64,000 nt of DNA from Wyeomyia smithii (taxonomy: Eukaryota; Arthropoda; Insecta; Diptera; Culicidae), in assembly GCF_029784165.1 (NCBI RefSeq), contig NC_073694.1, forward strand, positions 52,299,674 to 52,363,673. The letters are read 5' to 3'. The notes under the pieces were generated by a model that ran no database searches, was not told where the DNA came from, and saw nothing but the letters and a program-made list of their open reading frames with translations. Of the stretch, positions 25,101 to 36,600 are shown in pieces; position 1 is the stretch's first letter; each line of letters begins with the position of its first letter. Made by a program: the position numbers and the translations under genes.

Positions 25101-28100
25101 ATATTCGAGCGCCTCTACAGCCTGCAGTAACCATTGACGCCAAACATACTAGTTTGAGCAAAAAAAAAACTGGTGAAAAAACAATTCATACGGGCTGACT
25201 ATAACCGTGACGATAGCCGTGCTACTAGAGCCTCCTCTGATTATGGAGTAATAAGAAGCAAAAAAGATGATTTTTTTTTTCAGAAAAACGAAAATGACAA
25301 TTAAAGCCGAAACGTTTGGTTTGATTGGAAAAACGTGTTCAACAGAGTTGTTTGTGGTCTTTCGAAAAAAAAACATACACACACACACCGTGAGACAATT
25401 AGAATTTTTTTAGAAAAAAAAACTGTATTTATAAATTGAATATCTTAAAAAACTTATTTCTGTGAATCTGAACTTTTTCTTACAAAAATTACACATTTAG
25501 ATCTAACCAGTTAGTTTACTGAATTTGAAGAGAAAAAAAAAATAAAAACTATCAAAAAACTTTTTTGGAAGGACAAAATTACTATCAACAACTTTGCCGG
25601 TGACATTATACTGATCAAACAAACCTTTCAGACACTGAAAGTAATTTTTATCATTAATAGGCATTCGGCATTCGGTCAGCATAAAATCCGGGGCATCAAG
25701 TTTTGAGATTATTACCCGCGCCGAGTGTTGTGTACACTGTCAACTCAATAGTTGCCCTAATTACACCATTTTTAAAGTTTAAACATTTTCACTTTCTACC
25801 ACAACATGTTTCAGAAAATGAACGTCACTGTTAGCCAACGCGACTAAATTTCGAGAAATTTGGAAGTTTTATATTAACCTGTCGCATAAAAAAAACAAAA
25901 AAATTAAAGGATTCTATCTCAGTAACTCTTCGCTTCATTTTAGGGTCTTAGTTATAGCTTTTATCGATGGGTCAAGTTAGAAGGGGGCATGATTTGAGGA
26001 AAACTACAGTTCATAATTCGCATCATGTATTTTTTTAAATTACATATAATTTCTCACAACCATCTGCAAGGTCTTCTTTTGATCAGGGAAATAGATTTTT
26101 GAAAAAAAAAATATTCGAAAAATCATCAGATTTCTTGAAAAGCCCTTTTGGAAAGTTATTCTTACAATGAAAAAGAGGTGTGTCTGAGACACGATCGTAC
26201 TATTGCCGTAAAACCACTCAAAATGTCATTTATCAAACACTTTAGTAATATTTGCGGTGGTCCTGAAAAGGACAGTTTTTACTGTTTATGTGAACGAAGA
26301 ATAAATTCTAATTCTACCGAGATTGGAAGGATTCGCGTGAAAAATCAGTTAAGTCTCTGCTTAATGGGGAGCTTAGTAGCCGCAAGGCTACAGAGTCCGC
26401 TTGACCAGCGGATGGTCATGGGTTCGAATTTTAGTAACGTTTGCGGTAAAAAAATGGACAAAAATTGCCGATTTTTCATGGGTTTACCTTTAATCTCACT
26501 GACGAAACTACTCATGCATCATCCTATGATTGAACCCATGAGCTAGCAAAAAAAATTTGACAGCTCTATCAGTCAACCTCTAACTGTGAAGGCGAAAAAA
26601 GTGAAAATACTCCGTCCAGGAGTGTGCGCGTTTAAAGAACGGTACCCCGCCGCGTCAAAAACGGACATCCTGCGGCACTTTGTGGACGCCGGGTATGCCC
26701 GTTCCAGCATCTATAACATCTTGACACTATTGGACAACGATCAGAGTATCGAAAGTGGCTGACAATCAGCGAGAAGGGGATGTCAAAGCACCTCTATTTT
26801 CGCTTCGGGCTGGCCGTGAACGGGGAAATATACAGTACGAAGTGCATGCCAGAAGTTGCGTCGTTCATCAAGAAATACCATATGGGCGAAGACACGGTGT
26901 TTTGGCCAGATTTGGCGTCGCCCCACTACTGAATATCGATGTGGTACCGAAGTCGGCGAATCCGCCCAACGTCCCCCAGCTGCGTCCCATCGAGAATTTC
27001 TGGGCAAATTTGAAGCGCAAGATCTATTCCAACAATTTTGTCGCGAAAACGGAGACAAGTTAAAACATGCCTACACGCATGTTTTCGTCCACCATGGCGA
27101 ATGTTCCGGTTAACTGCCGGAAGGTTGCACGCAAGGACTTTTTTTGCGAGGAAGCCAACATGATTACCTTCCATGGGAAATTTATCCAACTCAATTATCT
27201 GTCTTTGTTTTTTTTTCATCACCATCTGAAAAAAGTCCATATTTTTTACCGCTAACGTTAGAATCAGGCCATTAAATTTCAAAGGCAGGCTTCTCCACAC
27301 AAAAAAAAACTTCTTCAGACTAAAAAACTCGTATCTAAACCTTTAGAAATTTCATTTACTCATAGCATGTTATACGTTTTTGCTAACATACTTGAGGCGA
27401 TGATAAAGCCTATAAAGAAGATAAGAGAATATATTAGGTCTGGGACTTCTCGATAAGTGACATTTCGAAAAGGAAAAAAATCCAATCCAATCACTGGTCG
27501 CGGTTGGGTCTATCCAAAAAAAAAAAGAAATCTCTGAAAATTTATTCATCTCAAGAAACCCGCAGGCTGCTGCCGATGAGAATGATGATGCAACACAAAA
27601 CAGCGTATTGTAGTTTGACGTTGCTGAGAGCGCTCCGCTCTGGCCGTCCCTACTCTTCGACTACCAATTCTAACATGAAGATTGATTTTTCGCTTACTTT
27701 CATTACATACCTAGCTAATAAAATGTCATTACTTACGCCACGAAGCTAATAGAATGAAATAACTTGAAAAAAAAAGCGTGAACCTTTATAACATAGGTAT
27801 AGAATACACTTTACGGTATGGTGTGTTATCATTAACGTTCGACTGCCTAATGCAGTCTGACGCATTTATTCGTTAAATAAACCAATTGTCAACCATTTTT
27901 CAAACCAACGTTTGATTTTACGCGCCATTTTCAAAATATATATATACTTGGAAGTTTTTAGAGAATATTAATTTCTTAACAATCAACAAATTAAATTTTA
28001 TTTCAGGCGGCAAATATTCATTGGAAAAAAATTGCTGAGTAAAAAAAAGTAAAATAAACATAAGAAATTCAGTATCACAAATTATATTTTATTTACTTTG

Positions 28101-29237
28101 GATTCCTGGACAATGAAACTAACAACTTTTGGTACCATTTTTCCAAATTTGTTGGAGGTTGTATCAAGATTTTGATATTTTTGGCAAACAGGGTGCACAG
28201 TAAAAAAAAAATCGCGTGAATTTAGGTTTGTTCACATTTACAATGGAGCATAGGGAATCATGTAATATTGCGTGTTGCATTTTATTCACATGCAATGCAA
28301 ATAAATATGCTGTATTTTTGAATGCATTTATATATTTATAGTTCCTTCAGAAACTTCTAGTATACATCGCTTATAACCTTTAGTCCTTGATCAAAAGGCT
28401 TCATTGTCCATCTTCGGTATTGTGTTTCTTCTCGGTAGGTGCGTATGATAGTTGATAACTTTCCCAAGCCTTCTTTACATAGGCCCTTATTACAAAAGGC
28501 GAGGCGCTCGGCGAGTTACTCGCGAATCGGCTAGATTTTGGACGAGTAGCTCACCTGAATAAACTATTCGACTTGTTCGTGACTCAGCTGTCAAGCTTCA
28601 CTCGCAACTTTTCGAAAGATACCATTTCATTCGATTGCATAATTTTTTCTAACATTTAACATTTTTTTGATCCTATATGAAAAAACCAAATAACTATGCG
28701 AAGTGCAATCTAAACAGGAAATGATCGGTCCGAATTGATTCACCAGGTTACGTAAAAATGCCTGAAGTGCAAATTTGATTCTTTTTTTATTAGGTTTTTG
28801 TTTCTTCTAGTGGATAGCTTTTTTCTACAGAAAGTAATGGAAATAGCAACAAAACAATAAAAATGATCAATCAACTTTTTTTTGCAATCATTTAAGTAAT
28901 TTATTACCGGTGTATAGCAGTGAATCATAATTGCCACTTATGTCCCGAGCGAAACCAATCTGTGCAATCAAAAGTTGATATTGCTAATTAGGTCTAACCA
29001 TGACTAACTGATTTGAACTGCCAGTCACAGTAATCTCTCACACTTTACTCTTCCAGGTACTATTACCTAGCCTTTAAAACGCTCGGACAGCCGGTTTCGA
29101 TTGTTGATATTGGTGTGGAAATCTGGAAGGATTATCCGAAGGACTACATTCTGCTTGGAGCCATTTCGCTGCAGGCCGGCTTTCCGACAAGCCGCACTCG
29201 CGTCGCCAAGCGCACGACTGTGAGTTTCGACATGTGA
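16162..29237 (+). CDS. ENGase: Cytosolic endo-beta-N-acetylglucosaminidase (ENGase, GH85), 3 exons
   Basis: ENGase cleaves the chitobiose core of free N-glycans in the cytosol, part of glycan turnover after ER-associated degradation. Exons are 16162-16719, 16773-17842 and 29057-29237, about 602 residues. Introns have GTAATG and GTGAGT donors and TTTTTAG and TTCCAG acceptors. GH85 landmarks are CHDFKGNYLADRYI (near residue 83), DVFCYFSHHFVTIP (near 118), the catalytic NIE motif at Asn191 and Glu193 (just after the first splice junction), IIWYDAITEQG (225-235), YVGIDVFGRGQ (286-296) and FAPGW (319-323). The chosen ATG has CACA before it and is the first in frame after the candidate promoter; an upstream in-frame stretch lacks an ATG. 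No signal peptide is seen, as expected. The 11.2 kb second intron is filled with transposons. The C-terminus is uncertain because a one-base slip near 29190 would open a longer frame ending at 29380. Confidence 0.94.
17843..19623. other. First part of the 11.2 kb ENGase intron, no gene seen
   Basis: AT-rich intronic sequence. I see no coding exon, tRNA or clear transposon ends. The intron continues to 29056 through the mobile elements listed separately. Confidence 0.6.
19624..21666. mobile_element. 2.0 kb TA-flanked non-autonomous DNA element
   Basis: The left end GGGTAACGGACCCATAAATC (19624) and right end GAAATATGGTTCCTCTACCC (ending 21666) are imperfect inverted repeats bordered by TA (19622-19623 and 21667-21668). 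Subterminal TCGCCC motifs recur: near 19644 and 19874 on the left, and GGGCGAAATATGG near 21296, 21626 and 21641 on the right. No transposase is recognisable. The GGGCGAAAT core resembles that of the 10418-14154 element, so the two families may be related. A pogo-type MITE is nested at 20735-21096. Confidence 0.6.
20735..21096. mobile_element. Pogo/Tigger-type MITE (362 bp)
   Basis: The ends CAGTTATACCTAGATATAAG (20735) and CTTATATCGAGGTATGACTG (ending 21096) are inverted repeats of about 25 bp that start with CAGT, as in pogo/Tigger elements. TA borders them at 20733-20734 and 21097-21098. Internal copies of TCGATATAAC lie near both ends. There is no coding capacity. Confidence 0.8.
21667..22959. 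other. ENGase intron, dispersed repeat DNA, no gene seen
   Basis: Intronic sequence with fragments that look repetitive: a GCTTAGCTTAGCTTG run at about 22078 and a region of repeated ATCTGTAT units at about 22225-22300. I could not assign element ends or families, and no exon is supported. Confidence 0.45.
22960..24260 (+). mobile_element. DD37E Tc1/mariner transposon, complete ends but dead transposase
   Basis: Terminal inverted repeats of about 30 bp, AGGAATGTTCATTTTATAAA on the left and, inverted, AGGACTGTTCATTTTATCAA on the right, are bordered by TA (22958-22959 and 24261-24262). The 1301 bp element holds one transposase frame with three premature stops. Elements of this size and target preference belong to the Tc1/mariner superfamily. 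Confidence 0.88.
23115..24119 (+). pseudogene. DD37E transposase pseudogene (three in-frame stops)
   Basis: From ATG 23115 a single frame runs to the stop at 24117-24119, broken only by stops at 23376-23378, 23532-23534 and 23568-23570; there is no frameshift. The N-terminal helix-turn-helix reads SCRNIAKLVKRSKSTVYQII. The catalytic motifs are LMDDETY, FWPDLASAHY and CPELRPVERYW. The spacing between the second Asp and the Glu is 37 residues, which defines the DD37E family described from mosquitoes. It is related to the intact gene at 56060-57094 (for example FGKKMLVWQAFCSCGKKS against FGKKVMVWQAICECGKMS). The lack of frameshifts suggests inactivation by a few substitutions. Confidence 0.9.
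24420..24655 (-). mobile_element. tRNA-derived SINE (minus strand)
   Basis: On the minus strand the head carries a B box, GGTTCGAGTCT (complement of 24583-24594), and a tRNA-like anticodon arm CTGGC-CTAACAA-GCCAG just upstream, followed by a non-tRNA body. The sequence looks like an abundant mosquito SINE family. I do not assign a family name. Confidence 0.7.
24656..26369. other. ENGase intron, AT-rich, no gene seen
   Basis: Many A or T homopolymer runs of 8-10 bases. I see no exon or defined element. The piece CAACAACTTTGCCGGTGACATT near 25588 is split by short gaps and resembles dispersed repeat sequence found elsewhere in this window (near 21806). Confidence 0.4.
26370..26460 (+). mobile_element. 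tRNA-like SINE head
   Basis: A GTAGCC-GCAA-GGCTAC hairpin, an anticodon-like arm TCCGC-TTGACCA-GCGGA with a 7-base loop, and a degenerate B box GGGTTCGAATTTT (26420-26432) occur in tRNA order. The acceptor stem and T-stem pairing are poor, so this is a tRNA-derived repeat and not a functional tRNA gene. Confidence 0.5.
26595..27150 (+). pseudogene. Degenerate Tc1/mariner transposase with internal deletion
   Basis: The first part (26600-26755) reads VCAFKERYPAASKTDILRHF and YARSSIYNILTLLDNDQSIE, a transposase helix-turn-helix. The middle of the gene is missing. Near 26757 it resumes as ISEKGMSKHLYFRFGLAV and FWPDLASPHY, which contains the second catalytic Asp, then hits a stop. Another frame gives NIDVVPKSANPPNVPQ and LRPIENFWANLKRKIY with the third acidic residue. 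This is clearly a different subfamily from the DD37E copies. No terminal repeats were found. Confidence 0.75.
27151..29056. other. Last part of the ENGase intron, no gene seen
   Basis: AT-rich intronic DNA with no exon or defined transposon. A GC-richer patch at 28485-28610 with repeated GAG/CTCG motifs could be a small element, but I see no clean ends. The intron ends in CTCTTCCAG at 29056. Confidence 0.45.
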
Positions 29238-30968
29238 CCGACGTGAACGCGGTGACCTCAAGCTATCATCAATTGGTACTAAGTGGCAATCGACCGGTTC
29301 TTCAATTTGTGCTACACCACAAGCGGACAACTTGTTGCTGCATTCTGGAAGGTCATCTGGTTACAAGGCGGGTTTTCTGATTTATCTTCTTTTACTGTAA
29401 TTAAATGTTCTGATCACGGTGTGTGATCTCCGAGGTCGGTAGTAGCAGCATTATCTTTAGTTTAATTACCATTTTATACATGCCATTATACTATACTTTA
29501 TCATACTGAAAATTTACTTACGTTATTCTGATGACGGCCTATGTCAAAATTTCATCAAAGCTTTTTCCCTTGTTAGTTAAACGTGTTTCAACTTATTGCG
29601 ATGCAATCATAATAATTTAACACAAGATACAATCTGTAGAATTGCACTCACGATTCACGAATCTCTAGTGAAAGTTGGCCGCTTGTTGTGAACACTACAA
29701 AGGTGGAAAAGGTTAATATGCTCGCTAAACGACGTCATAAAAATCAAACAAAAGCCAAACGCTTCCCATCGGATCAAATCACCGTCGTCACATAATTAAG
29801 TCGTTTGCGGTGTGCACATTTTGCGGGGAAAAGCAATCTCTTCGCAGGTTCGCTTTATTCCAGTGTAAATCTACTTCCATTTTCCTCTCCAGGCTGTTGG
29901 AGTTATAACCACCTACATACTAACGTGTGCAAATTTGTCTACTGCACTTCTTTGTGATTATGATAATTAAGGTTTCGCATTATTGTGCTATTGTCACCAC
30001 TTACTGGTAGTAACGAGCGACAGCAGTTAAACTGAGACTGTGAATTAATTTGTTTGGACAGAAGGAGTAGTTTGTTGAGTTACAACGAGAAATGTTGTTT
30101 CTGTTGTTAATGTCTGCATTTCAATTCGGGCGCAATGTCCCCCGAAAGACCATCCTCTGAATTTGTGAAAATTGGAGAAGATCAAAGCAAAATGCGACTG
30201 CGAGTGAGCGCGAAATGATTTTGTTCACAATTTTTTTCTAACTTCCAGAACAGTTTTGTGCCTGACATGGCTAGTGCCCTCTTAAGTTCCAAAAAGTGGG
30301 TTTAAAAAGACGTGCCGTTTTTATCAAGAGTTCCGAATCAGTTTTGTGGAGTCAGATTAACAACACGCGAGTGTATTGTAATTTTGAAAGAATATGCCCA
30401 CTGTCCGGTGCCTTCGAAACAACAACGAGTTGCATGGATGAACAGAACAGTTGTCGTTGAATAAGCCTAACAGTGCAATAACTTCATTCGAGTTCCCAAT
30501 CAGACATCGGTAAATCTATACATTTAAGGAATGATCTAGCGTTAAGATCTTTCTATTTCCACTCGGATTTCTATATTTTAAGTTATTTGTTGTTTGTTCT
30601 CTTAAAAGATATTGAAGTTATGTTTCAGGATTAATCTGATTCTTTGTATTCAGGCCCTAGAAAAAAGGAAAACCTGAAATTATCAGGAAAATCAATTTTA
30701 TCTATCTGGAAACGCCAGGGAATTTTAAGAACAATCAGTGAATTTTTACTGTTCAAAATTAAACATTTCAAAAAATTTATTATCTCTAATATTTTGGCTC
30801 GCTCTTATTCAAACGCTTATAGGTAGTTTATTTGTATGGCAGGGGTATTTTTATAAATTAGTGTTCCTATCTGACTTTTGAGTTTTTATTGTAAAACATG
30901 GACATACTTTCAATAAAAAGAGAGTTGACGGCTTCGTGTTTACTATCGGTTAGTTCGGTTTAATACCA
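29238..30968. other. ENGase 3' UTR and downstream intergenic DNA
   Basis: ATTAAA at 29400-29405, followed about 20 bp later by a GT-rich stretch (GGTGTGTGATC), is the best poly(A) signal candidate for ENGase. Beyond it I see no coding exon. From about 29640 to 30500 the sequence is less repetitive than its surroundings, but nothing in it can be assigned. Confidence 0.4.
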
Positions 30969-31171
30969 GATCAATCAAAGAAATAGTTATCGGTTTCCGT
31001 TATACTCTACTAATTTTTTTGGAAATAAATATTGAAATTCAGTCCGCAAATATATATTTCGACTGTGACGTACAGTCTTCCTCAGTGCTCATGCGGACTG
31101 AATTTCAATATTTATTTCCAAAAAAATTAGTAGAGTATAACGGAAACCGATAACTATTTCTTTGATTGATC
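30969..31171. repeat. Perfect 80 bp inverted repeat with 43 base loop
   Basis: Bases 30969-31048 and 31092-31171 are exact reverse complements over 80 positions. The arm starts GATCAATCAAAGAAATAG and ends AAATTCAGTCCGCA. The loop (31049-31091) contains GACTGTGACGTACAGTC, itself a near-palindrome. Transcribed, it would form a long perfect hairpin. It may be a recent fold-back rearrangement or a small palindromic element. Confidence 0.95.
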
Positions 31172-32787
31172 TCAATCACTCTGCTAAGACGCTCGTTATA
31201 GATTTTCTAGATCGGTTTAATACGCTTTTTTGCTTAGTTCCACTTTAAAACTGAGTATGAGTTTTATTACCCTGAACCTTATGTTTTCAGCTCAGGTAAA
31301 TAACTAACGTACCATAATTTTCTTTTATGTCAGCTGATTGCTAGGCGAGTGACTTGAATATTTGCAACGTTTTTACGAACCAATGTAAATTACAGGCTTT
31401 GTTAGTACATTAATTATACGTTCTATCAACACACTTATTTGTCAACAATCAACATTGCGTGTGTCAATATTGAATCGATTGTATGGTATCTTAATTATTG
31501 ATTAGCTAAACAATGCGTTCCGATTGAAATAAGCCATTACTCCCACGATAGCGGCTACCTACGGATCAAACATTCACCACTGAACCTCAACCACAAGAAA
31601 GCACTCAATCTTGTGAACACAGTAAGGAGAAACCGTCCGAGAGCTGAGTTACACGCGAGAGGGAGGAAACGTGAGAGATAACAAGAAGATCTCACATCTC
31701 GACATAGTTGCACATGACGCTCGTGATCGCAACATTATTGGGGAGCGCCAGCACGCGCGGTGCGGTTCCGTACCTGCGATCGCGATCGGAAATTTGAGAG
31801 AGCGCCCCCAACAAACGACAGCAGCACACAGGTGAGATGCGGAAAAAGTGCGCACAGTAATGCGGACCGGAGTCTTATACGGGGTCTCGGGTGTCATAAA
31901 AGGTAGGCTGGAAAGTGAAAGTACGCAACAACCAGCCGCCGCAGTCATCTTTCATGTTTGCAAAGTGCTGCTGGCGTGAACAAACACGAGAGTAATATGA
32001 CTCGAGATGATTTTTCACTTTATCATGATCGTGACAGTGATCTTCGAGGTTCGGTTGTGTTGTCCAATGATTAATCCTCAGCACGCTTTGCTAGAGGAAG
32101 AACCGAATAAATGCAAATCAAACTGTTATTTCAGGAATAGTAAAATTTGCGCATTTGTGCGTTACCGACGCCCCTATTCGCGGGGGCTCACTAGAGGAAC
32201 CGGTCAGTTTAATTTGCTCTTCGGCGAGGAATTTCGTGGTTTTTCTTCCGTTGCCATCATGTATTTTTTTAAGAGCTCACGGGTGACGGCTTTTAAATTG
32301 CGCATATGCATAACAATTCATTTTTTTGTGTGTGGTATAATCACCACACTCTGGCAGCTCTCGCGTTTTGTTTCATTATGCAATGACCGATTCGGAACTT
32401 TCGAAAATAAGATTCGTTCGTCTGCAGGGGATACGAAACAACAACCAGAAACCTGTTGTTTGTTTATTGGCGTATAATCTCGTGACATGTTGCGGAACAG
32501 AGTAGGGAGTTTCAAAGGGTGGAATTGTTTCTTATCTTATGTGGCACACGGTTACATCATTTGCGAAGTGGATCGCCAAGATGTAGATTGGGTTTAGTTT
32601 GGGATATGTTGTAATTTCTTGGGAATGAAAGAAGATCGTCCAATCGAACTTTTCAAATGCAATTGAAAGCATTAAAATGTTACCCTTTTTTCATTCAGAT
32701 AACACAAACTGCTTGTAAAACCTAACCATAATGATTAGGTAATGATAAAACCATGTGATTTTACATTTATTTTTAAACTAAAACTAA
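31172..32787. other. Intergenic DNA with a GC-richer, less repetitive block (31.6-32.5 kb)
   Basis: From about 31560 to 32480 the base composition rises well above the flanking DNA and the sequence has no obvious repeats. It contains GAGAG-type motifs (GAGAGGGAGG, TTTGAGAGAGCG) and a strong donor-like CAG|GTGAGA near 31831. It could be a promoter or 5' UTR region of a gene on either side, or an enhancer. No open frame in it looks like a protein I know. Confidence 0.3.
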
Positions 32788-33270
32788 GGGGGCAATCCCA
32801 AGGTTGAGCTTACTACCCAACAGTTGCTAGCAACACGCAAAGCTATTCTCGCGAAAGTTGTACAACATCGCAAAGAAAAAAATAAGCCTAAATTTGGGCA
32901 ATGTTCACTCAGGACGGGGTATCTTGTGTTTGTCTGTAAAAATAAAGAAACAGCTGATTGGCTAAAGAATATAATTTCTACCATTATTATGGGAGAAATT
33001 GAACTTAGTGCCGTGGATGAGAAAGATATACCCCGTCGTGAGATTATTATTGGATTTTTCCCTGTGAGCTCTGAAGATAGTACTGATGATATTCTTATAC
33101 TTCTTCAAAGTCAAAACGAAGAGCTATATACTGATGAATGGCGAGTCTTAGAAAGAAACACCATTAATAATTTACATGGTGAGCTTATTTTCACTGTGGA
33201 TGGAGTTTCACTGAACACAATCAAGAAAAACAAATTCGTTCTTGATTACAAATTTGGAACAGCGGTGTAA
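32788..33270 (+). pseudogene. Retrotransposon ORF1 remnant (5' truncated)
   Basis: The frame is open from GNPKVELTTQQLLATRKAIL through RTGYLVFVCKNKETADWLK, REIIIGFFPVSSEDSTDDIL and EWRVLERNTINNLHGELIF to a stop at 33268-33270. This resembles the C-terminal nucleic-acid-binding domain found in ORF1 of LOA-type elements (I recall it as DUF4780, from memory). The N-terminal half is missing because the element begins at about 32788. This part has no internal stop and encodes about 160 residues. Confidence 0.65.
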
Positions 33271-33680
33271 AGTAGTTAAAAATAAATTACCTGAGCCGGC
33301 AACAAGTAGCGGTGAAAAACCATTGACCGGAAAGCATGAAGAGTAGCAGGATGATGGGATGAACGAGGGGCCGAGAGTTGAGCAGCCGAAGATTCCTCAC
33401 GACAAGCCCAAGAACACTAAAGCTGAGAAGGGGACCTTTGATAAATGCTTACAAGGACCGAATACAAGTAGGGATGCAAATTCCAAAAAGTATACGAAGG
33501 AACTAGTAACATAGCACGACAATCAGAGAAACCAATTCAGCAAGCTTCAGGATCTAAACGAATTGCAAACAAATCTCCTAAAACCACTCGTACAATACCA
33601 TTCCCCAGAACCGATGCTAACAAAAGTCAAAAATAAATAACTTACACAAAAATAAATACATCTACAACTACATTCAAAGT

Positions 33681-36600
33681 TTGGGTGATCGCGAAACCAA
33701 CACGGGGGAGCCCGAAGCAACCCAAAAAAAGCGAAACACAAAACATTCAAAAATGAACACAGAAAACAAAAATACAACAAACAATAGTAATCTAAATGAC
33801 ACTTATAGCAACTCTCATAGCTACAGAAACAATTATGAAATTAATAGACGAAACAACAGAAATAATGATCAAATCAATACACAGAACAACACTTCAAATA
33901 GTAGCAATAGTAATAACAGCGGAATTAAATTTGTTCAAATTAACCTTCACCATGCAAAGGGAGCCACAGCTATACTTTGCAAACAATTTTCTCAAAAAAA
34001 TCTAGACATTGCTCTCATCCAAGAGCCATGGGCAAATAACGACAAAGTACTGGGAATACCTACTCAATCATGTAAGCTTATATATGACACACATCAGGTA
34101 GTACCAAGGACAGCCAGGCTTGTTAATGGCAAAACTAATGTCCTTCCCATTACAGAATTTATTAAACGAGACATTGTGGCTGTCTCAATGGAAGTTCCAA
34201 CTCCGCGAGGGATGAAACAAATGTACGTAGCATCCGCATACTTTCCTGGTGATGAGAACGACATCCCTCCAAAGGATTTTACAGATTTTATAGCATACTG
34301 CAGAAGAAACAACAAACCTTTTATCATTGGATGTGATGCCAATGCGCATCACACAGTATGGAGCAGCACCGATGTTAACAATAGGGGTGAGTTACTTTTA
34401 GACTATATTATTAATTACAACATTGATATTTGCAATAAGAGTTGTGAACCAACCTTCATTAATTCTATCAGAGAAGAAGTTCTTGATCTGACTCTGTGTA
34501 GTAATATTTTATCTTAAAATAATAAAAATTGGCATGTTTCGGATGAAATATCGTTATCGGATCACAGACAAATGTTATTTGAATATCAAACTAACGAAAT
34601 TCAAGACAATTATTTTCGTAATCCTAGAAAAACAAATTGGGATCTTTATTATTCAAATCTAGTACACGAAGGTATTCCTAACAACAATTTTACATCAATT
34701 CAGGAACTAGAAGATGCTGAAGAGCAAACTTCTAGCACAATGTTAAGGGCATTTCATAATAGCTGTCCGTTTTCCAAAAATTCTACGAACCGAGATATAT
34801 CTTGGTGGAATAATAATTTGCAAAAGTTACGGAAAAGAGCTCGAAAGCTGTTTAATAAAGCTAAAAGAACCTTGCAATGGGATCTATATAAGAGTGCTCT
34901 TACTGAATATAACAAAGAAATTAGAAGATCTAAACGAATGGACTGGAGGCGTATGTGTGAAAGCATAGAAAACACCCCCATAGTCGCGAGACTTTAAAAA
35001 GTCCTCTCGAGAGATCACACAAATGGGTTGGGCTCACTTGAGAAAGAAAACAACTCCTTTATTGCTGACGAAACCGAAACACTTGATGTTATGATGCAAA
35101 CGCATTTTCCTAACTCAATACTTGTAAACTAAAACAACCTACCAATTTCAGAAAACACTACTGGTCAAAATAACACCAGGATGAACACTGAAATAGAGTT
35201 GAGCACAAATATGTCTAACGCTAGTTTATTAACATCTACAATTGATGGGAAAAACATAGCAGAAGAAATATTCACCGTCAGAAAGGTAGAATGGGCCATT
35301 AACTCATTTGAGCCTTTTAAATCTCCTGGCATGGATGGAATATATTCTGCCTTTATTCAAGGAAGTAATGGGTTACTTACTTTCACTCTTACAAAAATGT
35401 TTAAAGCTAGTTTTATGCTTAGCCATGTTCCTTCGTCGTGACGAAAAGTCCGAGTTGTATTTATTCCTAAGGCAAACAAAAAGGATAAGCCTTCACCCAA
35501 ATCATTTAGACCAATAAGCCTATCCTCCATAACGTTAAAAATCATGGAAAAGCTTATAGATCATTTCATAAAATCAAAGTACTTGATAAATAATCCGTTG
35601 AACAAAAACCAGTTTGCCTACCAATCAGGAAAATCTACCGTTATCGTTACATGGATCTACCGTATGTATCGTTACATGGATTTCGAAACGTGAAATTTCC
35701 GCTAAGCTTGGTAACTCATGTATATCAATAAGAGCTCTTAAAGGATGCCCCCAAGGAAGTGTCCTATCTTCGCTTCTGTGGTTGTAGATAACTTTTTATC
35801 GGAACTAGAATCAAAAGGTTTCGAAGTGATTGGATTCGCCGACGACATTGTTATAATTATTCGTGGAAAGTTTGATGATGTTGTTAAAAACAGGATGCAA
35901 CAAGCCCTCAATTCTACCATTGCATGGTGCAAATTAGAAGGATTGAGCATAAATCCCAAAAAAACAAGCATTATACGCTTTACAAAACAAAAATAAGTTT
36001 AAACTTGATGGGCTTCAAATGAAAAGTACTACAATGAAACTCTCTTCTGAACTCAAATACTTGGGAGTTACGATACACTATGGATAAGTAAGTACACTAT
36101 GGATAAGTAAGTACACTATGGATAAGTAAGAGAATTTTTGGTAATAAATGGGGACTAAGGCCGGCAATGATCCATTGGGTATATAAAGCTATAATACGAC
36201 CTAGAGTAACTTATGCATCAGTAGTATGGTGGCCAAAAACAAATGAAAAGTGTGCAATCGATATGTTGAACAAACTGCAACGATTGGTTTTAATTTCCAC
36301 CACAGGTGCGATGCGTAGTGCACCCTCGAACGCCCTGAACGCAATTTTGAATCTTCTTCCACTACATCAATTTGTGCAATTAGAAGCTGGGAAAACAGCT
36401 CTAAGATTACAGCGAACAAAGTCATCAGCTACAGGGACCACTGAAGGACACCTGAGTATTATAAATCGAATTCGCATCAATCCATTAGTAACAGTCATTG
36501 ATGACTGGATGGAAACGAAATTCATTTTTGACCGTAAGTTCAGCGTAGAAGAACCAAACCGTTCTCTTTGGAGTTCGGGAGGGCCACAAACTCGTCCAGG

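Noticed and set aside
26370..26460. Functional tRNA-Val gene
   Set aside because: A good anticodon arm exists, but the acceptor and T stems do not pair and no terminator fits. It reads better as a SINE head.
29220..29225. GTGAGT as a certain donor for a fourth ENGase exon
   Set aside because: No convincing acceptor with downstream homology follows; kept only as an open question in the findings.
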